Assembly: GCA_029817715.1 (NCBI GenBank)
Contig: JARUPY010000538.1
Span: 3,224,001-3,288,000 of the forward strand
From: Melastoma dodecandrum
Lineage: Eukaryota; Streptophyta; Magnoliopsida; Myrtales; Melastomataceae
Direction: 5' to 3'
DNA: 64,000 nucleotides
The notes under the pieces were generated by a model. That model did no database searches and had not been told where the DNA came from. It worked only from the letters and a program-made list of their open reading frames with translations. A program made the position numbers and the translations under genes. This document shows, in pieces, positions 47,301-64,000 of the stretch. How positions within the stretch are numbered: position 1 is the stretch's first letter; every line of letters starts with the position of its first letter.

Positions 47301-49523
47301 TTACTGTAAGTGAACCCATGCTCCAATGCTAGGCATGCCCTTGTACACTACGAAGACCAGGTAGTACCCGGGAGGAGCGACCTCCGGGGCAGGTGGTGTC
47401 CTCACCTGGAGGTTGTGGAATCGTCCTTCCTTGCTGACCTGAGTGATTGCCAACACCAGCATCCTCTGATTCATTGAGTACCCGTGCGTGGTGAAAGGTG
47501 GCGTGTATATCGTAACCTTGACGTCCAGCTTGTCGACTGTGGTTTTCACAGCGGGCACCGTGAACTTGATGTTGAAGTAGTTCCTGTAGGTCAGTTTCTT
47601 GTTGGCGGCGATGTCAGTGAGGTGGGGACGGTACTGAGCAAGGGCAGGATCCAGGTAGGGCGGGGAGAACTTCTGCATTCGCAGTTCGGTCGGGTACTTG
47701 ACTGCTCCTCCAGCCTTGAAGAAGTATCCCGAGTTAGTGTTGCTTCCGCCGACGAGGACCTGGCCGTCCGGGAGGACTATTGCGGACGAGTGGTACATGC
47801 GAGGGATCGTCGATGCTTGTAACTCCTGGAACCTTGTGCCGACAGGCTTATCAGGTGAGTATAGGGTGGGAATGAAGTTTGGGTCCTCGGCGAAGTTCCA
47901 CGCAGATGTACCCTTTTTGGCACCGTTGAGAATGAGCAAATCTCCAGTGGGGAGAATGAGCAAGTCGCCCATGACCCTCCTCGACGGCATACTCTCGCGC
48001 CGCCACTCTGCATTCTGGTCGGTCACCACCATCCGCCCGCAGTCCATCAACGCTGGCAAGAACGTGCTGTTTCTGTCAACCATCCGGTACGCCTTTGCCT
48101 TGTTCCCTCCACACACTATGACCTCTGCACGAATGCCCTTCATCCCGCCGTCCTCGGGCATCTTCATCGGCAGCAGAGCTGACATCCCGGAAGCAGGGTA
48201 ATTCCGGGACCCACCCTTCAGCCGTGGGAATTCCTTGACTACTTTGTTCGTCTTAAGGTCCAGGATCACAGACCGGCTGTTCGCGAACACGAAGAGGGTG
48301 CCGTCCGGGAGGAGGTAAACAAATGGGTAGAGGTTGTTCTCGTCGAGGTCGGTCGTCTCATCAAGGAACTTGAAGGGTATAGCCTGCCTGTTGACCTTGC
48401 CGTTTACCGGGACATACTCGTAGCTGTAAGACCTCCGGCCACCAATCACCACAAAGTTGCCATCCGGCAGCATTATCTGAGTCGCATACCTTGGATAACA
48501 TTTTAACCAAAGCGTGTTACTACGGGCAAGCAAAATATGAAGAGCGCCGTGGTCATGGTCGTGGTCGCAAGTGTTCTTACCATCTCGCCGCACCGAGGAC
48601 AGAGGGCGTGTCTTGCCAATCACAGCTGTCGCAAGGCTTGAGGAACCTGACTGATTGGGTCCCCTTGTCCCATCCGCCGGTGCTCACCAGCGTACCGTCC
48701 GGTGCGAGCCCTCCCGACGAGCACCACGGGTCCGTGTTTATCTGGTAGAATAAAGTTATCAAACAAAAGTTAATTGCATCACGCTGAATGTGAAAAGGAT
48801 GATGACATGATCACATGGGGATATTTTCATGCCTGTGGTTTTGTCTAAGAAATAATCTTTTCAGTTACGCACGTACGTCGGGGTCGATGGATGCATTAAA
48901 TGCGAATGTTCTGAGTTCACAGGTATTAAGAAAAACCATAACATGAATAATGAAAATTAGATTATACGTACGAAGAGCGGCCTTAGGGCGGCGGTCTCGA
49001 TGTCATACACGACGGCGTGCGCCGTGCAGTCGTCGATCCACTTCTTCTGGAAGTTCCTCTTCACGCAAGCCCTCCTAGGGTCGAGCTTGATCTGGGACGG
49101 ACCAAACGTCGTCGAGTCGAAAATCAATGCCTTGTTGTTCGGCAAAAGCTGCATGTGCATGGCCGAAACGCCCGAGCTCCTCGACACGAGCTCCCACTTC
49201 CCAGCGTAGTTCGTCCTCATGGTCCTATCCACGGGGAACTCCCCTGGTCCCTGAGGCGGCCCCTCGTTGCCGGGGATGTTCTCGGAGTCGTCAGGGTCGG
49301 TTTCCGAGCCGACGTCCCCGGCGAGTCCCCCATCGTTCCCGTCCGACACGGGCACCCCGTAGCCACCTCCAACCGCTGGCGTCTGCCGCGGGCCCCCAAA
49401 GAGGCCCTCAATGATGCCGTGGGCAAACGGGAACAAACTTAGCTGAGCAGCCACGGACAAGAACAACGAGGGGAGTAGAAACAGAACCGCAACACCCCCT
49501 ACGTGGGGACGAACACGGGCCAT
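47301..49523 (-). CDS. GLOX: Secreted glyoxal oxidase/galactose-oxidase-like copper-radical oxidase
   Basis: Three exons (49523-48972, 48741-48581, 48489-47301) give 633 residues in frame. Signal peptide 'VAVLFLLPSLFLSVAAQ', then a Gly/Asp/Pro-rich linker, then 'SGVSAMHMQLLPNNKALIFD', 'WCSSGGLAPDGTLVSTGGWD' and 'LPDGNFVVIGGRRSYSYEYV' (kelch-like propeller), 'PRMYHSSAIVLPDGQVLVGG' and a C-terminal DUF1929 Ig-like domain with 'FTTHGYSMNQRM'. The Cys of 'WCSSG' (residue ~191) and Tyr of 'RMYHSS' are the expected thioether cofactor pair, and the His of 'THGYS' a copper ligand. GLOX enzymes oxidise aldehydes such as glyoxal or methylglyoxal, making hydrogen peroxide in the cell wall. The start at 49523 was chosen because it opens the signal peptide; an upstream in-frame ATG at 49664 is less likely. 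Confidence 0.93.
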
Positions 49524-50088
49524 CGGAGGAGAACGAATGCCGGGTTTTCCTTGACGACCCGGGGGGGTAGGGGCGGGGCAGGGCAGGAGAAGGGAAGAAT
49601 GATAATGTGTTTTTGAGTGGTGGATGCTTAGGTTGTCTGATATGTGTCTATATATAATCGACATGCATTTAGAAGCAGTTGTAACTTATCAACTGATGGT
49701 TAAGAAAGCTGTAGTTTGTTTTGTTTTTTACAGCAAACAAATGTTGATAAAAAAATGTCTTACAAAACAGAGAGAACGATTTTGCCGGTCCGAGTTTTAT
49801 TTTCTTGAGGATTATTTCGTTTTTGTTATTTGTTTCGGTCATTTTGGGATTTGTTGTGGGGGATTTTGGTTTGGAAGACGAAATCGTTGTCGTCGGCCAC
49901 GTGTTTGAGTTATCAAAAAAGAATAGTGATGACGTAATTTTAGGAGGATAGTTCCAATTTACCCATGGAAAACAAAAAATTTTGTGGTAAGTTCTAAAAT
50001 TCCCTTTTACAGTCCCTCCATTATTGACTTTTTCTAAGATCTTAGTTTAGCACAAAAATTTTGAAAAATTTTCAAATAAGTCATTGAG
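49524..50088. other. GLOX promoter and left flank of the viral locus
   Basis: No gene seen. The left border of the endogenous virus lies somewhere in the A/T-rich part after about 49910. Confidence 0.4.
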
Positions 50089-51640
50089 ATGGCCGGAGAA
50101 GGAAAATCTTCGGAAAATCCTTCTGGAACTCCGTCACGATTGGAGTTCGTTCCGAAGTCTAAATTGACTCCTCTGGGAATTAGCAAGAGTATAAATGATA
50201 TTTTAACTCAGCTAACAATTCAGGGGAGTACAGAATCTCTAGAAAGCCGAAACTAAATGGCAAAGGAAGTAGGCTCTATAGTGAATAATATGCTAGACGC
50301 ACTGGATAGAGAAAGGAGTTTTAAAAGGCCTGAAGCTGAAGCGACTTCTGGACTGGAGAGTACTACAAGAAAACCAGTCGAAAGGTTGAATCTGGGAGGA
50401 AGGAATTCTAAACAGAATCAAGGCAAAAGTATAGATGAAATGTATAAAGAGTCAGTAGCTCCTTACATTTTAGATGCACAAAAGCGAAAGGCAATTTTGA
50501 GCTCCCAAAGTGGGGAATTGGCAAAAGACTTAAGGAAAGCCTTAGGTCTGGCAGAAGATGCTCCAGTTCATTTAGACAATCGAACGTTTAATGAACTGGT
50601 AACTGCGAAGAGGAAAATTTACAGGCCCGATTATCCCCATAGAACTAAACAGGAGTCTGTTCCTAGGGATAATGTGCTAAAGCCGATAATCACCCCTGGT
50701 GCTTTTCTATACATAGATTGTGAAAAGCATGTATATGAAAAGATAGATGAGTGGTTATCACTAATTCGAATGACTGCGTCTGCTGGGATATTATCCCCTC
50801 GATCAGTTTATGAATTATGTGTTGCAGCCCTCATGGGAACGGCGCAGAAATACTGGAAATCTTTGGTGGCACATACAGACATCAAAGAAAAGATAGATCA
50901 AGCGCTGACCGTTGATGGTGTGTTAGCAATTATAGCTGACGCATTAAAACGGGAGTTCTGTGATTTTTCATTATCCACTGAGACTGTGGAAAAAGAGCAA
51001 TCGTTGACTGCTCTGGTAAAACTACAGATCTGTGATATGTGCTGGTTTGATAGCTACGTATGTGAATTCCAGAAGTATTATTACAATCTGGATGTAGTTT
51101 CTCAACAGTTCATATTGGGTACCTTTTTTGTAAAACTTCCAGAACCCTGGCCGAAATTACTTCTGAGTGAGGAAAAGATTGTCTTTGGACTCGGATGGAA
51201 AATTCAGGCGGTTAAGTACGCGATGAGGAAAGCGTGTACTGAGCTCCAAGTTAAGGAGGCGGCTAAGAAGCTGCCATACCTAAACAAGAGTTGTTGTTCT
51301 CAGATAGAGTATGTAACTGGAAGGTATGGATGCGATACTCAAACAGAATCTGTAAGAACAAGAAGCTTTCCAAAGAAGAAAAAATTTGTTGGATACAACA
51401 AAAGGAAAGTTTGGCCGAAGAGAGACCTCTAGAAGAAACAGAGAGGGGGTCCTGCTTACAAACCAAGAAGGTTTGTGAGGAGACGGACAAACCTTAAGGA
51501 TAAAGATAGGATCGAAGCCTTTAAGCGAAAGCATGGCAGAGAACCTAAATGTCCAAAAGGAAAACCGTTGAGCAACTGCAATTGTTGCTGATTTTGTGAT
51601 CAAAAACCCACAAAGCGGATACTTGTCCTCAGAAGAACCA
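50089..51640 (+). pseudogene. Endogenous caulimovirid: coat-protein block
   Basis: The frame starts at 50089 and carries an in-frame TAA at 50254-50256, a TAG at 51430-51432 and another stop near 51589. A capsid-like region ('CDMCWFDSYVCEFQKYYYNL', 'KLPEPWPKLLLSEEK') is followed by a Lys/Arg-rich stretch and a Cys-rich remnant near 51560 where caulimovirid coat proteins have a zinc knuckle. Coat protein precedes the movement-protein region, the order known for cavemo- and solendoviruses, not petu- or florendoviruses. The copy is disabled by stops. Assignment to Caulimoviridae is firm from the linked RT; the genus-level reading is inference. Confidence 0.8.
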
Positions 51641-51659
51641 AAGGAGAGAAAGACTCGGA

Positions 51660-55290
<3,631 letters not shown>

Positions 55291-57262
55291 TATAACCTGT
55301 GCTAGACTCAATGCACTACCAGATGAGTGGTGGAAGCCACTGCAGAAACCTATCCACATGGTAAACGTAGATGGAATGGCGACAATAGTCAGCCATCAGG
55401 CCAATAATATGCCTGTCTTTATGGGTTGATAACAGTTCATCATAAAAGAGATCCTGGCCCATCCTTTATTAGAGGCAAACATCATAATTGGTAATGCCTT
55501 TCTAAAAGGACAAAATGAAAACCTACCTTTTGTGCAGGATGTCCATCATGTATCCATTGGTGGGGTGAAAATCAGTATTCTCCAGGAACCAAAGTTACGA
55601 CTAAAGTTTAGTTTCTATCCGGTAAAACGGACAGAGTACTGTGGTAATTCAACATGTGAAAGAGCTTTCAGAGTGCGAGCTCAGCGTGGTGATATATAGT
55701 TGGATGAGAACGATTCATGGGAACAAACCCTGTTTTCTCCGACGAATACCATGAGTTCTAACTGGTATGACCACTTGTTTCCAAAACAAGAAGTGTGCAG
55801 GGCAATAAAGTTAACCGGAACAAAATGGGATAATTTCTTGGTAAAACTTGCCGACAATTTTAGTGAAGATCCATTAAAATTGTGGAGTCGGAATAGCCTA
55901 AAGGCTAAACTCGAGTTAAAAGATCCCGGAACCATTATAAGATCCAAAAACATAACGTATACGGCTGAAATGGTTGAGGAGTTTGACAAATAAATTCCTG
56001 AATTGCTGGGAAAATGCTTGATTAGGGACAGTTACAGCCCACATTCTAGTCCTGCCTTTATGGTAATTAATCATGCCGAGCAGATGCGAGGGAAAGCACG
56101 TATGGTTATAGATTATCGTCTGCTTAACAAAGCTACAAAGGACGATGGCTATCAGATTCCCACTGCGGGAGATTTAATTGATAGGGTTAGTTTGAGCCAA
56201 CCAAAATTCTTCTCAAAATTTGACTTGAAAAGAGGATACTGGCAAGTCAAGATGGAGGAAGAGTCGGTTCCTCTAACTGCCTTTAATGCTCCGCAAGGAA
56301 TGTTTGAATGGTCGGTGATGCCGTTCGGCCTGAAAAATGCTCCAGGCGTTTTCCAGCGCAAAATGGATAATGCTTTCAAGCAAGTCCGAAAATTTTATGC
56401 GGTCTATATTGACGATGTGTTAGTCTACAGTTAGACTGAAGATTACCCCATGAGGCACCTAGATAAGGTGACTGATGTCTTCCGACAGGAGGGCATGATT
56501 CTATCAGAAAGAAAGATAGAATGGTTTAAGGAGTCAGTTAATTTTTTAGGCATGGAGATTGAGTAAGGAAAAATTAAATTGCAAAGTCATATTGCCGAGA
56601 AAATTATTGATTTTCCTGACAGACTTGAGGATAGAAAACTAGTCCAAAGATTTTGTGGATTTGTTAACTATGCAAGAAAGTTTGTGAAAGATCTTTCCCG
56701 AGATCTGGGTAGGATTTCGAAGAAAACCTCTTTGGTAAATCCTTGGATATGGAAAGATGATGACACTCATGCTATTCAGATAATTAAAAGAAATGTGAAA
56801 AATTTACCACAACTCTCTTTACCATCTGACAAGGATGAGTTAGTTCTGGAGATTGATGCTTCAAACGACTTTTGGGGGGCTGTCATTAAAATTAAAGGAA
56901 GAAAACCAGAGCCTGTTTGTAAGTATTGGTCGGGTAGTTTCAAGGGGTATGAACTCCGGTACCCGATACATGAAAAAGAGGTATTAACTTTAAAAAATGG
57001 AATAAAAGCTTTTTACATCTTTTTGGCACCTAAGAAATTCTTAGTGCGCTCTGACTCGACCTATGTAAAAAGGTTTATGAGTCTGAACCTCAAGGAAGCT
57101 AGGCAGACTAGACTTCTGAGGTTGCAAGAATGGTTTAGCTATTATAAATTCGACGTCAAGTATATCTCGTCAGACAAAAACATAATAGTTGACTCTCTCT
57201 CTAGAGAACTTGTAAATGGATCCCGCAGCAAAGAAGAAGATCTGCTGGAGATGCAAGCATGA
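55291..57262 (+). pseudogene. Endogenous caulimovirid: protease remnant, reverse transcriptase, RNase H
   Basis: 55291-55680 holds a decayed retropepsin ('EANIIIGNAFLKG') with stops. From about 55700 the RT is recognisable: 'ARMVIDYRLLNKATKDDGYQ', 'FSKFDLKRGYWQVKMEEES', 'FEWSVMPFGLKNAPGVFQRK' and the catalytic 'YIDDVLVYS'. Stops at 55990-55992, 56432-56434 and 56564-56566 interrupt an otherwise single frame. RNase H follows with 'LEIDASNDFWGAV', 'YPIHEKEVLTLKNGIKAF' and 'SDSTYVKRF'. The 'QGMFEWSVMPFGLKNAP' style places it in Caulimoviridae rather than Gypsy. Confidence 0.9.
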
Positions 57263-59409
57263 GGGACACTCCAAGAAGGTATGTCCTAATCCTATCAAGA
57301 GGGATAATGAGCATAGTGATGCTGGTTCCAACTCTGGAACGAAATCAACTTTGTGCTGGCAGTGCAAGCGACATGGACATCGATCATTCGAATGTCCCAG
57401 TAAGCTGAAAACTACGGCTGCCCAGAAGGATGTGGCTAATCTCAAGGAGAAGGTAACAACCAACTCCAAGAGAAAGGCGGAGACAGATCTCCAGAAGGAG
57501 ATGGTTGATCCTAAGAAGAAAGCTCCGACTAACTTCAAAGGAAAAACGAAAGATGACTCCCAGAAGGGAATGGTTGAACCCAAGGAAAAGGAAATAACCA
57601 ATTCCAAAGGGAAAGTAGAAAAAGATTCCCAGCAGGGAGTGACGGGTCCTAAGGGAGAAGACGATGTCAAACCCAAAGGAAACGTGAAAGAAGATCTTCA
57701 AGAGAAGGTGGCTGATCCTGAAGAGGTAGGCTCTAAAGGAAATGCGAAAATGGCAGATTTGAAGGAAGAAGCTCGGGCTAATTCCCAGGAGAAAGCCAGA
57801 AAGAAGAAGAAAGCGAAGCAGCTGAAGTCTTCTGGTCCCAAGAAGGACGATAAGGTTGAAGAACCTTGGTGGTCTCCTCTGACCATGGAGCAGTTTAATT
57901 ACTGCCGTAATCATATGGCCAAAGAGCAGAAAATCTCTATTAACCAAGCTGTAAAGTCCTACAAGGCTTTGTTACAAAGCAAAGAGGAACAGAAAGCGCA
58001 GGTGAAGAGTGACTATGCAGAAGAGGAAGCAAAGTTTAAAGCCTTCATTGGCGAGCCAATTGTTCAGAAGGAAGAACATCCTGATGACGCGGCTGACATG
58101 GAGTACGACGAGTATTTCAACTATGAGATACCTGGAACACTCGAACAAGGTAATCCTTAAACTCAGGAAAATCTTGAGGAAGTAATTCCTGAAGGAGGTT
58201 CAGTTGAACCTGGTGAGCAAGCTCACGATGACGAAGGTCATGAAGATCTAGATAGATCTTGGTTTTTTGATTTGGACTCTTTCGAAGATGGATCCCTATC
58301 TTGGGATGCCACTGTTGTTTGTGGAGGACTTATGGGAGGTATTAAAAGGAATTACCAAGCCCAAATTAAGTTTTGCAGCAAAGGCGATTGAGTACATCAA
58401 AGATCTAGAAGCCAAGTTAACTTACAAGGCTGCAGATGGGGAAGAGTTGTCTAAATCAGTACGAGATAGACAACAAATTCTCACAACGACTATGTCCATA
58501 TTACCGTTGGAAGTTAAAGACTTTGAGACTTCAAAAGTGGTGGTGGATATGAGAGAATCCTCACTCAAGGAGAACTCTGTACTTCAGCCTTATCTACATT
58601 GGATATCGGAGAAATGGCCATCCCTGAGGATTAGTTCAGGTATGGTGGGAGTTGCTTTACCGTATTTATACGCGGTTTTTGTCGATATTCTGGAGATCGA
58701 TAGATCAGAACCAAAGCAGATAAACCAATTGCCCCATTTGGTAAAGTTCATACTCGGGTGCCTTGGTTATTGTTCAAAATATGTCACGGCACTGATTACT
58801 AGCACTATGATGGAGGAGGAAGAACATGAGCAATATGGGAAGGTAATCCTTCCCAATATGCAAGTATGGGATATCCATCCTAGTGAAAGTAGGCATCTGA
58901 TTGAACCTCAACGACATGACCTTGATCAGAGGGGTTTATGGCGCAAGTATTACAAAGATAAGACTGTAAGAAAGGCCATAAAGGTTGAGTTTCTGAAAGA
59001 TGTGCTGGAGCACGGTTTTGCCCGCAAGGAGCTATACTATGTGCACAGTGACGGGATGACTACTGTCACGATTCTCCGTTCTTATCTCAGCTATGCCGAT
59101 GAGCAGGCAGGAGAGCGAGGATGGGAGAGAGTTCTGGATCATCTAGATAGCTTTTGGAAGAGGGAGAACTCTGAACTGTGCCTCCGGACGGACACCTTTA
59201 AAGTTTGGAGTAAAATCACTGACTACACCAATAAAACCTTAGCACAGCGATTCAAACAAGATGAAGAGATAGCCCAAGGGTTCGAAGGAGGACTCTCTGA
59301 AGGCACTGGCGAGACCTCGCACGCCAATGAAGAAGGAATCTCCCAGGACAGAGCAATGATGCAGACGAGAGAAGAAAATTGTATAGAGATAGACTATACA
59401 ATCTTGTAG
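57216..59409 (+). pseudogene. Endogenous caulimovirid: TAV/viroplasmin-like protein with N-terminal twin zinc knuckles
   Basis: It begins at 57216, overlapping the RNase H frame by 47 nt. Residues ~10-23 ('CWRCKHEGHSKKVC') and a second motif ~40 residues on ('CWQCKRHGHRSFEC') are CX2CX4HX4C knuckles. Then comes a Lys-rich degenerate repeat of about 22 residues, several units long, and an acidic region. A TAA lies at 58158-58160; the frame continues past it and slips by one near 58310-58340 within a viroplasmin/TAV-like motif whose second half reads 'LWEVLKGITKPKLSF' and 'AIEYIKDLEAK'. The rest (to 59409) is open. TAV proteins of this family reinitiate translation and build inclusion bodies. 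The call rests on this motif and position; similarity is moderate. Confidence 0.65.
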
Positions 59410-59728
59410 TCTAGTTAGCTTTTGTAATCTTTTGTAAAAATAGATTCTTTTTACTTTTGAGCTGGTAAACAGTGCATAGGCACAAGCTTGTTTGTGTATA
59501 TATTTCACAACCCTCTACCATTTTCGGGGAGGCAATCTGAATAGAGAATGTTCTCTCACATCTCTCTGAGTCAAAATTCTTTGATTGTTCTCCAAGGATA
59601 CCTTAAGGAATCAAGAGTAGTTAGAATTAATCAAAATTGATTAAAACTAACTTAAGGTTAGATTTGCAAATCGAAACCTTGAAGGAAAGTCTTAAAGACT
59701 AAACCTTGTGTTGTGGATGAGGAGTGTC

Positions 59729-59736
59729 TATATAAG
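59729..59736 (+). promoter_or_regulatory. TATA box of the viral pregenomic promoter
   Basis: 'tctatataagaccc' lies between the last large viral frame and the primer site, the place of the 35S-type promoter in caulimovirids. Transcription would start about 25-35 bp downstream and run around the circular genome. Confidence 0.65.
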
Positions 59737-59965
59737 ACCCTCGAGGTAAGGGCATTTGGAAGACACAGAAGACCCTCTCCCTCTCACAGATTCTATAGGT
59801 TGAGAAGTGAGCGTCTCTTGAATTCCAAGAAGTTGCGGAAGCTTGGTGAACCCCGAAGCTACCCACTGGATTAAGATATGATAAACATCTTGATTTAAGT
59901 TGTTTATGTTTTGAGAGAAGACTTTAATCAAGAGATTAAAGTGGTGCATTGCACGAGTCATTCTT

Positions 59966-60274
59966 ATGACTGATTGTCCGAATCCTAAACTATTACATTT
60001 AGATCATGGTGTGGGCAAGGATTCTACTTCTGGTCTTCTCAATACCATAGTAGATCGTCTTGAAAATCTATCGGCACAGATATCACAAATATCAAAGCAG
60101 ATAGAGAGTTATTCTAAGAAATTAGAAGAGCTGACTCTAGTTCAGAGTGAATTCGAGGAATACTTCCTTGAAGGTAAGTCCAATCTCGGATTTAAGGTAA
60201 GTTCAAAATATTCAAACGGATATTTGAGGTTGGTGGAACGCCGACGACAAAGACAATTGGGAAAAACCTCTTAA
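59966..60274 (+). CDS. Small coiled-coil viral protein, VAP-like candidate
   Basis: An intact 102-residue frame lies between the promoter and the primer site. Its middle is a heptad-rich coiled coil ('IVDRLENLSAQISQISKQIE', then 'KKLEELTLVQSEFEEYF') and its C-terminus is basic ('RLVERRRQRQLGKTS'). Coiled coil plus basic tail is the layout of caulimovirid virion-associated and badnaviral P2 proteins, which attach to capsids and bind nucleic acid. No sequence-level match can be claimed, and the leader position is unusual. Confidence 0.45.
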   Translation: MTDCPNPKLLHLDHGVGKDSTSGLLNTIVDRLENLSAQISQISKQIESYSKKLEELTLVQSEFEEYFLEGKSNLGFKVSSKYSNGYLRLVERRRQRQLGKTS

Positions 60275-60367
60275 GTTCGATTCCTGACTTGTCTGAAGAA
60301 TATCTAGTATGCTGATATCTAACTCTATCTGGAGTTGATTTGCATCGCTTATCTTCAGTTAGTTAAT

Positions 60368-60380
60368 TGGTATCAGAGCC
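60368..60380 (+). other. tRNA-Met primer-binding site of the pararetrovirus
   Basis: TGGTATCAGAGCC is complementary to the 3' end of initiator tRNA-Met. In Caulimoviridae this site primes minus-strand DNA and marks position 1 of the genome, so the integrated copy is close to one linear genome length (about 10.3 kb with the LTR, about 8.2 kb without). Confidence 0.85.
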
Positions 60381-61324
60381 GCTTAAGTAAAGTTTCATAA
60401 TTTGATATTGAATGATTAATTTTGGGTTAAAAAATTAGTTAAGAAAAACCTGTGAGAAAATTGCCGTAAAACGGTAATTTTGAAACTCGTAGCCATAAAA
60501 GATAAATTTGTTTTAGGAATAAGAACATTTCTCGTAATTTTAGTTTCAGTTCATTTTATTACATTGTATGGTACGTTTGTTGCGAGAATAATTTCCAAGG
60601 ATCGCAAAATTTCACTTATTTTTAATCTTATTATTCGAATTTTAATCACGAGCGAGTAAATAAAATATTTCGTGTTGCGAAATTCGATTAGTAAAAGTTG
60701 AAATTGAGAACTCCAGTTTTAAATCACATGTTATAAGATAAAATCGAAATTCTAAACTCTAATTTTTTGTTTTAAATAGTGATTAAAAATCTAATTTGAT
60801 AATTTTAATTTATGAAATTAAATTTAATAACGAAATCCTCGACGAATTTTAAAATTAAATACCCAATTTCGTATGGAAACCTCACGTTCGTACCACCACC
60901 ATAAATTCAGACCCACGTTTAGTTATTACGAATGGAAAGGAAAACCCGACGGGGCAAATCAACACCAATCCTTCTATTCTTTGCAACCCCACCGACACTC
61001 GTACGATTGCATTTCTCGGTCTGCAGCAAAAGTAAATAGACTTCCATCACAACGTGTATGGCACATCCTAACTGAAATGTAATGTAGCTCGATTTCACAC
61101 ACTGGAAGCGCATGAACTCAAAGCGCATACGCCCTCGAATCACGACGTCACCAGATAAAAAAGGCCTCGTCCAGGTGCATGTGATGCGGATGTTTGCATC
61201 AGCTCAACTATCTCCACCCTGGAACATTAGCATTGACATCAGGATGATACATCGGATGGGGCAAAAGAAGGCGGACCCATTCTTTCTTGATGAAATAAAT
61301 GGGGGTCGAGCTACTCCCTTGCCT
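60381..61324. other. A/T-rich flank, no gene seen
   Basis: The first 500 bp are strongly A/T-rich and may be viral leader or host DNA; the right viral border was not fixed. The rest includes the distal 3' region of the METTL5 gene. Confidence 0.4.
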
Positions 61325-63836
<2,512 letters not shown>

Positions 63837-64000
63837 TCTTTTCCTTTCCTTTTCCCTGTTCATGGAAAAGTTCCAACGGATTCAACCTTCTTTACTTGAT
63901 TATTATTAAATCACTTTAAAAACCCTAACATGAACATAGAGTGGATATTTTGGAGATGTCCGAGACGCCAAGGCAATGACAATTCGTTTGCTCGGAAATT
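63837..64000. other. METTL5 5' flank
   Basis: Promoter or 5' UTR of the METTL5 gene; nothing else was recognised before the window ends. Confidence 0.4.

Noticed and set aside
60873..61082. 69-residue frame beginning 'METSRSYHHHKF'
   Set aside because: No domain, no splice support, and it overlaps flanking sequence of the viral locus.

Overview
The window is nuclear DNA of a flowering plant; the species cannot be named from the sequence. The evidence is GT-AG split genes of plant-only families (NINJA, ATL RING-H2, plant-type plastid glyoxalase I), FAR1-type Mutator transposase, hAT, Gypsy and TRIM elements, and an endogenous plant pararetrovirus. No CRISPR array, rRNA, tRNA or bacterial-type operon was seen.

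Layout. 0.3-2.1 kb: relics of a foldback repeat and a hAT transposase. 2.5-4.4 kb: intact SDS22-type LRR gene (+). 5.2-16.8 kb: a dead UNC-13-homologue gene (-) cut by a 1.34-kb TG...CA insertion with TSD GTCCT and by a 5.8-kb chimeric Gypsy/TRIM retroelement with TSD TCCTC. 16.85-26.7 kb: a ~9.85-kb Mutator-like element with ~1.25-kb inverted repeats and two convergent, apparently intact genes, a 14-exon ULP1-like cysteine protease and a FAR1/MULE transposase. 27.26-28.13 kb: a foldback element with a 10-bp TSD. 28.5-30.3 kb: a hexose-transporter gene (-) with a one-base frameshift. 32.4-37.5 kb: NINJA and an ATL RING-H2 ligase (+). 38.2-41.5 kb: plastid glyoxalase I (+, nine exons). 42.0-46.4 kb: a Bin3/MePCE-type RNA methyltransferase (+, seven exons) with a foldback transposon in intron 1. 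47.3-49.5 kb: a glyoxal/galactose-oxidase-like gene (-). 50.1-60.4 kb: a decayed endogenous caulimovirid in the order CP, zinc knuckle, MP, AP, RT, RNase H, TAV, leader, tRNA-Met primer site, with a 2.07-kb LTR inserted in the movement-protein region. 61.3-63.8 kb: METTL5-type rRNA m6A methyltransferase (-, nine exons).

The ordinary genes are independent housekeeping or signalling genes: PP1 regulation, jasmonate co-repression, ubiquitination, methylglyoxal detoxification, small-RNA capping, cell-wall oxidation and rRNA methylation. From memory, several have Arabidopsis homologues that lie close together (NINJA, ATL42 and METTL5 near At4g288-289; glyoxalase I and GLOX1 near At1g6728-6729), so a conserved gene-order backbone with transposon-rich gaps is likely.

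Exon borders were placed by hand. In each gene called intact, every junction keeps frame and has a GT donor and AG acceptor. The most unusual item is the large ULP1-bearing Mutator-like element; next are the Gypsy/TRIM chimera and the viral locus, whose TAV frame begins with two zinc knuckles.
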